NCBI GenBank assembly: GCA_017939855.1
Contig: JAGAZW010000171.1
Location: 1-11,606, forward strand
DNA: 11,606 bases
Reading direction: 5' to 3'
Source of the DNA: Clostridia bacterium
GTDB taxonomy: Bacteria; Bacillota; Clostridia; Oscillospirales; Acutalibacteraceae
In this document: positions 6,174 to 11,606 of the stretch, piece after piece
How the letters are laid out: the number at the start of each line of letters is the position of its first letter
How positions within the stretch are numbered: position 1 is the first letter of the stretch
Notes under the pieces: model-generated
Seen by the model: only the letters and a program-made list of their open reading frames with translations
The model's database searches: none
Told to the model about the DNA's origin: nothing
Translations under genes and position numbers: made by a program

Positions 6174-6710
6174 ATGAAAAACACAATTTTAAAGCTGCTA
6201 TGTCTTGTGCTGTCTGCTATGATGGTATTCGCTGTTGCAGGTTGCGGCGACGATGCCGACAAGTCAAAAGACTCAGACAATTCAAAAACGGAAACCAACG
6301 CTTCTGCGGTCGTTCCTTTAGGTTCGGGAGAGGTTGAGTATTTTTATGATGCTCCCGAAGGCAATGCAGACGAAATCATCATTATCGACCACGACGAAGA
6401 TGTTATTAAAAGTATTTCCTATTCAAAGGTTAATACTACCGAGGGCATAACCGAAGCAATGGGTCAGGCAATGCTTGAGGCTTTTAACAATAAGTATGCG
6501 GAGCTAAGTAGCGAGGAATTTATCGATTATGATGCGGCTTATGTTGCAGACGAAGGCAAGGTCTACTTTGAAATTAAGGCAAACGACCTTGATAACGCCG
6601 AAACCTTAGAGCTTGTTTGTGCGATGCAGATAATTCCCGGTCTTGATGTGGAAGATACCTACACAAGCTATGTAGAATACGTTAAAAAAGTAGGCTACGA
6701 TAAGAAATAA
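6174..6710 (+). CDS. Small secreted lipoprotein of unknown function
   Basis: The 178-residue protein has a lipoprotein signal peptide ending in the lipobox VAGC, with C24 as the lipidated cysteine. A 20-residue low-complexity acidic/Ser/Lys linker follows, then one folded domain from about residue 50 to the end that is rich in Asp and Glu. I do not recognise the domain. Its overall size and layout recall small Firmicute lipoproteins of the YehR/DUF1307 kind, but I see no convincing motif. AGGAGG (6161-6166) lies seven bases before ATG. It begins 22 bases after serS with no promoter or terminator between, so it is probably read from the serS promoter. Its expected site is the outer face of the cytoplasmic membrane. 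Confidence 0.85.
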   Translation: MKNTILKLLCLVLSAMMVFAVAGCGDDADKSKDSDNSKTETNASAVVPLGSGEVEYFYDAPEGNADEIIIIDHDEDVIKSISYSKVNTTEGITEAMGQAMLEAFNNKYAELSSEEFIDYDAAYVADEGKVYFEIKANDLDNAETLELVCAMQIIPGLDVEDTYTSYVEYVKKVGYDKK

Positions 6711-6747
6711 CACAAGGTGCGCCTTGCGAAAATAATATTTATAAATT

Positions 6748-6780
6748 ACAGGGAACGGATTTATCCGTTCCCTGTTTTTT
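6748..6780 (+). terminator. Intrinsic terminator of the serS-lipoprotein unit
   Basis: A perfect 13-bp inverted repeat, ACAGGGAACGGAT (6748-6760) and ATCCGTTCCCTGT (6763-6775), is followed by a run of T to 6780. A weaker hairpin, CAAGG-TGCG-CCTTG (6713-6726), lies just after the stop codon. Confidence 0.95.
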
Positions 6781-6818
6781 CTGCGAAAGCAGAATAGTAT
6801 GGCGGCATAGAGCTGTGC
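6779..6818 (+). ncRNA. Two tandem hairpins before a terminator; candidate leader or small RNA
   Basis: TTCTGC-GAAA-GCAGAA (6779-6794) is a perfect hairpin with a GAAA tetraloop. GCATA-GAGC-TGTGC (6805-6818) is a second stem with one wobble pair. A strong terminator hairpin follows at 6826-6853. Three hairpins in 75 bases between one terminator and the next small gene could be a structured leader/attenuator or a short independent RNA. I recognise no known RNA family, and the promoter is not evident; TAGTAT at 6795-6800 is a poor -10. Confidence 0.35.
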
Positions 6819-6825
6819 GTTTTCG

Positions 6826-6853
6826 GCGTGTGGCGTATGCTACACGCTTTTTT
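6826..6853 (+). terminator. Intrinsic terminator upstream of the small ORF
   Basis: GCGTGT (6826-6831) pairs with ACACGC (6842-6847). An inner GGC/GCT pairing includes one G-U, the loop is GTAT, and six T residues follow. It lies only 25 bases before the start codon of the 41-codon gene, so it would cut off any transcript coming from upstream unless it is conditional. Confidence 0.85.
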
Positions 6854-6878
6854 ATTTATAAGTAGGGAAAGGACAATT

Positions 6879-7004
6879 ATGGCAGACTATAAACAGATGT
6901 ATTTAACCCTGTTGGACGGTGTGGAGAAGGCAATAGAAGTGCTTTCTGGTACCCAAAGAACATGTGAAGAAATTTACGTTGATACAGATGAAGAAACACA
7001 ATAA
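6879..7004 (+). CDS. 41-residue small protein, MxxYkxMY type, function unknown
   Basis: ATG at 6879 opens a 41-codon frame ending in TAA at 7002-7004. It has AAAGGA (6868-6873) five bases upstream and a terminator directly downstream. The product starts MADYKQMYLTLLDGVEKAIE and ends in an acidic tail with CEEIYVDTDEETQ. The pattern YKxMYxxL, then VxxAIExL, then EEIYV resembles, from memory, a family of tiny soluble hypothetical proteins scattered through Clostridia genomes. It is predicted to be mostly one amphipathic helix followed by a short tail. No signal peptide or membrane span. Function unknown. The good ribosome-binding site, helix-forming composition and flanking terminators argue for a real gene. 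No clear promoter is seen between the upstream terminator and the start. Confidence 0.7.
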   Translation: MADYKQMYLTLLDGVEKAIEVLSGTQRTCEEIYVDTDEETQ

Positions 7005-7009
7005 AATTA

Positions 7010-7039
7010 AAAACGGGAGGACTCATATCCTCCCGTTTT
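7010..7039. terminator. Bidirectional terminator between convergent genes
   Basis: AAAACGGGAGGA (7010-7021) and TCCTCCCGTTTT (7028-7039) form a perfect 12-bp stem with a six-base loop. On the plus strand it ends in TTTTA. On the minus strand it is followed by a T-rich stretch. It sits between the 41-codon gene and the minus-strand operon, and probably serves both. Confidence 0.85.
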
Positions 7040-7043
7040 AATA

Positions 7044-7697
7044 TTATCTGAAAAGTTTCCCCTCTTTATCTAAAACCGCAGTTCTTAAAACATTATAGCA
7101 ATAATATTCTTTTTGATTTGCCTCATAAAAGGCAGTTATTAAAAGCTCGGGGTTTAAGTTTTCCTCGCTTCCTGAAGGAAGTGTAAGATGCAGTACGGTG
7201 TTATTATCACTTTGCTCTATTTTCATATTCTTAATTTTTTGTGCGATATCAAGCTGCTTTATATCGCCTTTTTTTGTTTTTTTAGAGCAGATAATACTGT
7301 CTTGCTTTAAAAAATCTGACAATTTATCAAATATTTCTCCACCGTCGTCAAAGGATATTTCGTAACTTGCGGCGGCTATAAGCCCTGTTTTCAAGGTAGG
7401 CTCGAAAACGTCGAAAAAATTTATGTATTCTCCGCAAATACCGTTTAAAATATCGGGTATTTTGGCGATATCAAAGTTGTCGTCGACAAGTTTGATATCC
7501 AAAATTTCATATTCACTTTCAAACCCTAATGAAAGCGGTAAAGCGAAGGTTATATATGCGTGGGGGTTAAAGCCTTCGGTATACCACACAGGCAGACGGG
7601 AGCGCTTTATAACTCTCGACATAAACCTGTTCATATCCAGATGTGACACAAAGCGGAGTCTGCCCTTTTTTGTGTACACAAGTCTAACGTTTTTCAA
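7044..7697 (-). CDS. DUF2344 / TIGR03936 protein, partner of the radical SAM gene
   Basis: This is the radical-SAM-linked DUF2344 family, whose members lie next to, or are fused to, TIGR03960-type radical SAM proteins. The family core is visible at the N-terminus: YTKKGRLRFVSHLDMNRF, then SRLPVWYTEGFNPHAYI and the ALPLSLGFESEYE segment. The frame is open to an ATG at 7787, but I place the start at TTG 7697-7695, giving 217 residues. GGAAAGGGTG lies about five bases before that TTG, the protein then begins at the conserved KNVRLVYTKKG, and the longer start would overlap the upstream gene by over 100 bases with no ribosome-binding site. The 14-base overlap with the radical SAM gene suggests translational coupling. 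Its biochemical role is not known to me. Confidence 0.9.
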   Translation of the reverse strand: MKNVRLVYTKKGRLRFVSHLDMNRFMSRVIKRSRLPVWYTEGFNPHAYITFALPLSLGFESEYEILDIKLVDDNFDIAKIPDILNGICGEYINFFDVFEPTLKTGLIAAASYEISFDDGGEIFDKLSDFLKQDSIICSKKTKKGDIKQLDIAQKIKNMKIEQSDNNTVLHLTLPSGSEENLNPELLITAFYEANQKEYYCYNVLRTAVLDKEGKLFR

Positions 7698-9528
7698 AGC
7701 AAACACCCTTTCCGAAAACATTTGCGCCGCACACAGAGCATTTTTTGCGACAATGTGGGGTTGTAATGGCACCTTTTGCAAGTTCATTTTGGCTTATAAG
7801 AAATTCCTTTGATACGCAGTAGTCAAGGTGGTCCCAAGGGTTAATTTCATTATAGGAACGCTCACGGTTGGCATAAAAGTGAGGGTCGATACCACATTCA
7901 ATGAAGGCTTCAAGCCATTTGTCAAGCTCGAAAAATTCGTCCCAGCCGTCAAACTTACAGCCTTTTTTATGTGCGGCTTCGATTACCGAACCTAGTCGCC
8001 TGTCTCCGCGTGCAAAAACGCCTTCAAGGAAGCTTGTACGATTTTCGTGATAGCTGAAGGATATTTTCTTGGTGTGAATACAATCCTTAAGATACTGCTG
8101 TTTTCTTGCCATTTCCTCCTTAGTTATTTGGGGATGGAACTGGAAGGGTGTATGCGGCTTGGGGACGAAGTTTGCCACACTTATCGACACATTGACACTC
8201 TTTCCCTTTGGGCGATTTTCAAGGTGGTAAAATTCATCAACAATTTTTTGCGCTAAGTCTGCAATGCCTTTTATATCCTCGTCGGTCTCTGTGGGCAGAC
8301 CCATCATAAAATAAAGCTTTACCGAAGTATAGCCGCCTTTGAATGCTGTGCGGCAGGAGGATAAGATTTCCTCTTCGGTAATGTTTTTGTTTATAACATC
8401 ACGAAGGCGCTGAGTCCCCGCTTCGGGAGCAAAGGTCAGTCCGCTTTTTCTCACAGAGCTTATCTTCTGAAGAAGCTCCTCGCTGAAGTTGTCTATTCGA
8501 AGACTGGGCAGAGAAAGGCTTATTTTTTCTTCCTTAGTCCAATCAAGCATATCATTTAGCAAAGGCTCGATACAGCTATAGTCGCTGGTGGAAAGCGAGG
8601 AAAGTGAAATTTCGTCGTAGCCGGTACTAAGGCAAAGCGCCTTTGCCTGACGGTTAATGGTTTCAACACTTTTTTCTCTCACCGGTCTATAAATAAATCC
8701 TGCCTGACAAAATCTACAGCCTCTTATACAACCTCTGAAAATTTCCTGAACGGCACGGTCATGCACTATCTCTATAAGCGGCACAACAAAGCTTTCGGGA
8801 TAAAAGGTTTCGTCTAAATTTTCTTCAATTCTTTTTCTGATGGGGAAAGGCGCATCGTCTTTTGGTGTTACGGCGCAAACGGTGCCGTCGGCATTATAGC
8901 TAACATCGTATAACGAGGGTACATAAACCCCCTCTATTTGTGCTGCCGCTTTAAGAAATTCGCTTTTGGATTTGCCGTTTTTCTTAAACTCTTTATAAAG
9001 CTCGATAAATTCAAGATCAACCTTTTCTCCCTCACCTAAAAAGAAGACGTCGACAAAATCCGCTAAAGGCTCGGCGTTGCAAGTGCATGGGCCTCCTGCT
9101 ACCACCAAAGGCAAAAGGGAGTCTCTGTCCTTTGAACGCAGTGGTACTCCGGCAAGAGAGAGCATATTTAAAATGTTTGAATAAGAAAGCTCATACTGCA
9201 AGGTAAATCCTATAATATCAAAATCTTTAATTGGGTCACGGCTTTCCAGAGCGAAAAGCGGTATGCTATTATCCCTCATGACCTTTTCGAAGTCCGGCCA
9301 GGGCGCAAACACACGCTCACACCATATATCCTCTTTGGAGTTAAAAAGAGAATAAAGGATTTTCATACCGAGATGCGACATTCCCACCTCGTAGCTGTCA
9401 GGAAAACAAAAGGCAAAGCGTACGGAAACCTGCTCTTTATCCTTTATAATACTATTAATTTCTCCGCCGGCGTATCTGCCCGGTTTTTGTACTGTGAGCA
9501 AAAGCTGCTCAAATTTTTTTTCGTCCAT
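7684..9528 (-). CDS. B12-binding-domain-type radical SAM protein (TIGR03960 family)
   Basis: The 614-residue protein matches the TIGR03960 layout. Residues about 35-180 form the cobalamin-binding-like N-terminal domain (FCFPDSYEVGMSHLGMK, VVAGGPCTCNAEPLADF, FLGEGE). Residues about 250-490 form the radical SAM domain, with the [4Fe-4S] motif CIRGCRFC (C267, C271, C274) followed by QAGFIYRP. The C-terminus holds WDHLDYCVSKEFL and a cysteine cluster HCRKKCSVCG plus a later cysteine (C593, C597, C600, C610), which could bind another metal centre. Such enzymes use S-adenosylmethionine and an iron-sulfur cluster to start radical chemistry; the substrate here is unknown. GAGG lies before the ATG. 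It is the first gene of a two-gene operon. The rng, rplU and rpmA genes often found downstream in other Clostridia are absent. Confidence 0.92.
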   Translation of the reverse strand: MDEKKFEQLLLTVQKPGRYAGGEINSIIKDKEQVSVRFAFCFPDSYEVGMSHLGMKILYSLFNSKEDIWCERVFAPWPDFEKVMRDNSIPLFALESRDPIKDFDIIGFTLQYELSYSNILNMLSLAGVPLRSKDRDSLLPLVVAGGPCTCNAEPLADFVDVFFLGEGEKVDLEFIELYKEFKKNGKSKSEFLKAAAQIEGVYVPSLYDVSYNADGTVCAVTPKDDAPFPIRKRIEENLDETFYPESFVVPLIEIVHDRAVQEIFRGCIRGCRFCQAGFIYRPVREKSVETINRQAKALCLSTGYDEISLSSLSTSDYSCIEPLLNDMLDWTKEEKISLSLPSLRIDNFSEELLQKISSVRKSGLTFAPEAGTQRLRDVINKNITEEEILSSCRTAFKGGYTSVKLYFMMGLPTETDEDIKGIADLAQKIVDEFYHLENRPKGKSVNVSISVANFVPKPHTPFQFHPQITKEEMARKQQYLKDCIHTKKISFSYHENRTSFLEGVFARGDRRLGSVIEAAHKKGCKFDGWDEFFELDKWLEAFIECGIDPHFYANRERSYNEINPWDHLDYCVSKEFLISQNELAKGAITTPHCRKKCSVCGANVFGKGVCFEKR

Positions 9529-9559
9529 AACTACCTCAAAATTTACTCATTCTTTAAAT

Positions 9560-9588
9560 AATATACACTAAACCTTCCGCTTTTTCAA
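9560..9588 (-). promoter_or_regulatory. Sigma-A promoter of the radical SAM operon
   Basis: On the minus strand TTGAAA (9588-9583), 17 bases, TATATT (9565-9560). Transcription would start near 9553, 25 bases before the start codon. An AT-only 14-bp palindrome (9589-9602) abuts the -35 and may act as an UP-like element or be chance. Confidence 0.75.
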
Positions 9589-9618
9589 TATTTTTAAAAA
9601 TAACCATTTCGTTAATAA

Positions 9619-9628
9619 AAAGTACTTT
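9619..9628. repeat. 10-bp palindrome AAAGTACTTT between divergent promoters
   Basis: A perfect palindrome in the 131-base gap between the radical SAM start codon and the first ATG of the lipoprotein frame. It lies where the -35 of the plus-strand promoter would be. It could be an operator; the region is AT-rich, so chance is possible. Confidence 0.3.
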
Positions 9629-9645
9629 AATTTTTTGAGGTGTTG

Positions 9646-9654
9646 TGATATAAT
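9646..9654 (+). promoter_or_regulatory. Extended -10 promoter of the lipoprotein-response regulator unit
   Basis: TGATATAAT (9646-9654) is a perfect extended -10. The matching -35 (TTTAAT, 9626-9631, 17-base spacer) is poor, as is usual for extended -10 promoters or ones needing an activator. Transcription would start near 9661, which puts the upstream ATG at 9660 outside the usable transcript. Confidence 0.65.
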
Positions 9655-9698
9655 TCATTATGTATAATTATGTAGATATTAAACGAGGAGGGAAAGAT

Positions 9699-11024
9699 AT
9701 GAAAAAGCGGATAGTGGGATTTATTTTATGCTTGTTTATCGCACTGGGGCTTACAGGCTGCAATATCCTGACGCCTGACAACGAAGAGCTTTTGTATCCT
9801 CCTCAACTGACAGGAGATATGTATCCTATTGAACAGGCACTCAAAGAGAGCGTTGATGGAGAGTACACCCTTAAATACCCCTCCTATGGCGAACAGCGTT
9901 CGGCGGTTATGCTGGAGGATATAAATAATGACGGCGAGGAAGAGGCGTTTGCTTTTTATAGCACCTCTGATGATGACCTTACCACCATGCACATTAACGC
10001 TATTGTCCGTGACGGAGAAGGCTGGAAGTCGGTGGCGGTGCAGAGTGTTATTGCTGCGGGTCTTGAAAAGGTTGAATTTTCCGACCTTAACGGTGACGGT
10101 ACAAAGGAAATTGTTGTGGGTTGGGAGATTTATGCTAAAAGCGAGAAACAGCTTTCTGTATATTCCCTGCAAAAATCAAAGCTAAAACCGTTGCTCGTTC
10201 AAAATTACACCTCGTTTGTATGTTGCGACTTGGACCAAAACCAAAAAAATGAGCTTTTTATTCATTTGCTCGATACTACCGCCTCGCTTAACAATGCCTC
10301 CCTTTACAGTCTGGAAAATTCCAAGGTTGTACAGATTGCAGGGTGCATTATGGATAAGGGCGTAAATGAGGCGAAAAGACCTATTTTATCCCAGCTTTCA
10401 AACGGGGAGCCTGCGATTTACATCGATGAGATCAAAGGCGTTGCCGCAGTAACCGAAGTGCTTTATATAAAGGGTGGACAACTAACAAACTCTTTACTTG
10501 ATACTACCACCACTATGGAAAATACTATAACGGTACGCCCTGCCGCTATCTTATTAAAGGATATAGACGGCGATGCAGTGCCTGAAATTCCCATAGCCTC
10601 GCCGTTGCCGAATGCAGACTCTCAAAATGTCGAAAAGCTTTACTATATAAACTGGTGCTCCTTTGACGGAACTAAACTCTTGCAAAAGGATATTCACATT
10701 ATAAACTCTGCTGACGGATATAGTTTGGATATTCCGCAAAAATGGGTGGGAAATATTGCGGTACAAAAGGATACCGAAAGCCGTATAAGAACGGTCTATT
10801 CATACGATAACGAAAACGACACAATAGGTGATAAAATTGTGACCTTTAAGTCTGTAGCTCAAACCGAATGGGATAAAAGCAGTTACGACAAAAAAGGATT
10901 TGTAGAGCTCTTGCGTGAGGCAGGGATAGTGTATAGCTTCAGCCTGACTTCCTATGACGGTGAACTGAAGGTTTCGGAACAAACCGTAATTGATATGTTT
11001 GCTTTGGTAGGTCAGAACAAATAA
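9699..11024 (+). CDS. Lipoprotein with FG-GAP/Ca-loop-like repeats
   Basis: The 441-residue protein has a lipoprotein signal peptide ending LTGC (C21 lipidated). The body has four spaced acidic loops of the DxDGDGxxE kind seen in VCBS/FG-GAP beta-propeller blades: DINNDGEEE (74-82), DLNGDGTKE (129-137), DLDQNQKNE (177-185, degenerate) and DIDGDAVPE (288-296). Each is followed by a hydrophobic strand. Residues from about 340 form a separate C-terminal domain. Such folds bind calcium and act in cell-surface contacts; the partner here is unknown. ATG 9699 is chosen over the in-frame ATG 9660 because GAGGAGGG (9685-9692) precedes it by six bases and the signal peptide then starts MKKRIVGF. It lies 45 bases before a response regulator gene with no terminator between, so the two are probably co-transcribed. 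Confidence 0.9.
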   Translation: MKKRIVGFILCLFIALGLTGCNILTPDNEELLYPPQLTGDMYPIEQALKESVDGEYTLKYPSYGEQRSAVMLEDINNDGEEEAFAFYSTSDDDLTTMHINAIVRDGEGWKSVAVQSVIAAGLEKVEFSDLNGDGTKEIVVGWEIYAKSEKQLSVYSLQKSKLKPLLVQNYTSFVCCDLDQNQKNELFIHLLDTTASLNNASLYSLENSKVVQIAGCIMDKGVNEAKRPILSQLSNGEPAIYIDEIKGVAAVTEVLYIKGGQLTNSLLDTTTTMENTITVRPAAILLKDIDGDAVPEIPIASPLPNADSQNVEKLYYINWCSFDGTKLLQKDIHIINSADGYSLDIPQKWVGNIAVQKDTESRIRTVYSYDNENDTIGDKIVTFKSVAQTEWDKSSYDKKGFVELLREAGIVYSFSLTSYDGELKVSEQTVIDMFALVGQNK

Positions 11025-11069
11025 TCTGTGACCTGATTCATTATTGTAAGGATATGATAGGAGAAGGAA

Positions 11070-11606
11070 ATGAAAAGAATACTAATTGTTGAAGACGAAG
11101 CCGCAATAAGAGAATTTGAGGCTATTAATTTAAAGAGAGCAGGTTATGAAACTGTTGAAGCGGGTAGCGGTGAAGAGGCTATCGAAATTTATGACAGTGA
11201 CCTTGTAGGATTCGATATAGCGCTGCTTGATGTTATGATGCCGGGTATGGACGGATTTACACTTTGTAAAGAAATACGAAAACGCAGCGCATCAATAGGC
11301 ATAATTATGCTGACCGCCAAATCTCAGGAAATGGACAAAATAAGCGGACTTATGACCGGTGCCGATGACTATATAACCAAACCTTTCTCCCCGGCGGAGC
11401 TTTTAGCACGGGTGGATTCGCTATATCGAAGAGTAGAGCTTCAGTCGGCTCGTGCGGTATCACGTCCGGATGAGATTTCTTTGGGTGAGTTTACCCTTGA
11501 CCTGCGTCGCAGAACACTCACAAAGTCAGGGGTTAATATTGAACTGACGCAGGTAGAATTTCAGATTGTTGAATATTTTTTCACCAATCCCGATACCGTT
11601 TTAAGC
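11070..11606 (+). CDS. OmpR/PhoB-type response regulator (3' end beyond the window)
   Basis: Starts at ATG 11070 with AGGAG (11059-11063) six bases upstream and is open to the window end, giving 179 residues of an expected 225-235. The receiver domain (1-120) has all key residues: acidic pocket E8-D9, phosphoacceptor D54 in ALLDVMMPGMDG, T82 in MLTAK, and K104 in YITKPFSP. The winged-helix DNA-binding domain begins at about 137 (ISLGEFTLDLRRRTL, then ELTQVEFQIVEYF). It would be phosphorylated by a sensor histidine kinase, probably encoded next, outside the window, and regulate genes by DNA binding. It appears to form a transcription unit with the preceding lipoprotein, which suggests the lipoprotein takes part in sensing or is a target. 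Confidence 0.95.
   Translation, partial: MKRILIVEDEAAIREFEAINLKRAGYETVEAGSGEEAIEIYDSDLVGFDIALLDVMMPGMDGFTLCKEIRKRSASIGIIMLTAKSQEMDKISGLMTGADDYITKPFSPAELLARVDSLYRRVELQSARAVSRPDEISLGEFTLDLRRRTLTKSGVNIELTQVEFQIVEYFFTNPDTVLS

Noticed and set aside
6781..6853. Possible c-di-GMP or other known riboswitch before the small gene
   Set aside because: The expected conserved core sequences are not visible; only plain hairpins are seen, so I list it as an unassigned structured region.
7698..7787. Longer N-terminus for the DUF2344 protein
   Set aside because: The extra 30 residues overlap the radical SAM gene, lack a ribosome-binding site, and precede the conserved family start.
9589..9602. Perfect 14-bp palindrome TATTTTTAAAAATA
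   Set aside because: It consists only of A and T in an AT-rich promoter region, so chance or a general UP-like role explains it without a specific operator.
9660..9698. Upstream ATG that would add 13 residues to the FG-GAP lipoprotein
   Set aside because: It sits at the predicted transcription start, has no ribosome-binding site, and would put a polar stretch before the signal peptide.
9726..10172. Minus-strand open frame of 148 codons inside the FG-GAP lipoprotein gene
   Set aside because: It is a shadow of the lipoprotein frame. It would have no promoter or ribosome-binding site of note, and the product has no recognisable domain.

Overview
The window reads as chromosomal DNA from an endospore-forming, low-to-middle GC member of the Clostridia. 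An Oscillospirales/Ruminococcaceae-type gut bacterium is my best guess, from gene style rather than any database match. Three genes are sporulation or germination genes with clear signatures (spoVT, spoIIE, sleB). Ribosome-binding sites are strong AGGAGG-type, and there are many intrinsic terminators. I see no rRNA, tRNA, CRISPR array, prophage or insertion sequence.

Layout. Bases 1-223 (minus strand) hold the N-terminal part of a membrane-anchored protein, divergent from spoVT (345-875). Next come maf (1008-1565, own sigma-A promoter and terminator), spoIIE (1763-4069, behind a promoter that looks Spo0A-activated) and sleB (4127-4774). serS follows (4847-6151, perfect-consensus promoter), with a small lipoprotein gene (6174-6710) in the same transcription unit. 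Bases 6775-6860 carry three consecutive hairpins ending in a terminator, then a 41-codon small gene (6879-7004). A probably bidirectional terminator separates this from a minus-strand operon: a B12-binding-type radical SAM protein (7684-9528) and its overlapping DUF2344 partner (7044-7697). A divergent promoter region (9529-9698) leads on the plus strand to a lipoprotein with four Ca-loop/FG-GAP-like repeats (9699-11024) and an OmpR-type response regulator (from 11070, cut by the window end).

How the genes fit together. SpoIIE is the septum phosphatase that activates sigma-F early in sporulation. SpoVT is the late forespore regulator, and SleB is the forespore-made cortex-lytic enzyme used at germination. 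The upstream sequences match this timetable: 0A-like boxes sit upstream of spoIIE, and sigma-G-like promoters precede spoVT and sleB. The most interesting structure is an inverted repeat at both spoVT and sleB. In each case its left arm lies in or next to the putative sigma-G promoter and its right arm covers the Shine-Dalgarno sequence. A read-through mRNA could therefore fold the ribosome-binding site shut, while an mRNA started at the sigma-G promoter could not. This is inference but testable. Other points of note are an archaeal-looking SerS with no T-box leader, the small-ORF/hairpin region, and the lipoprotein/response-regulator pair.
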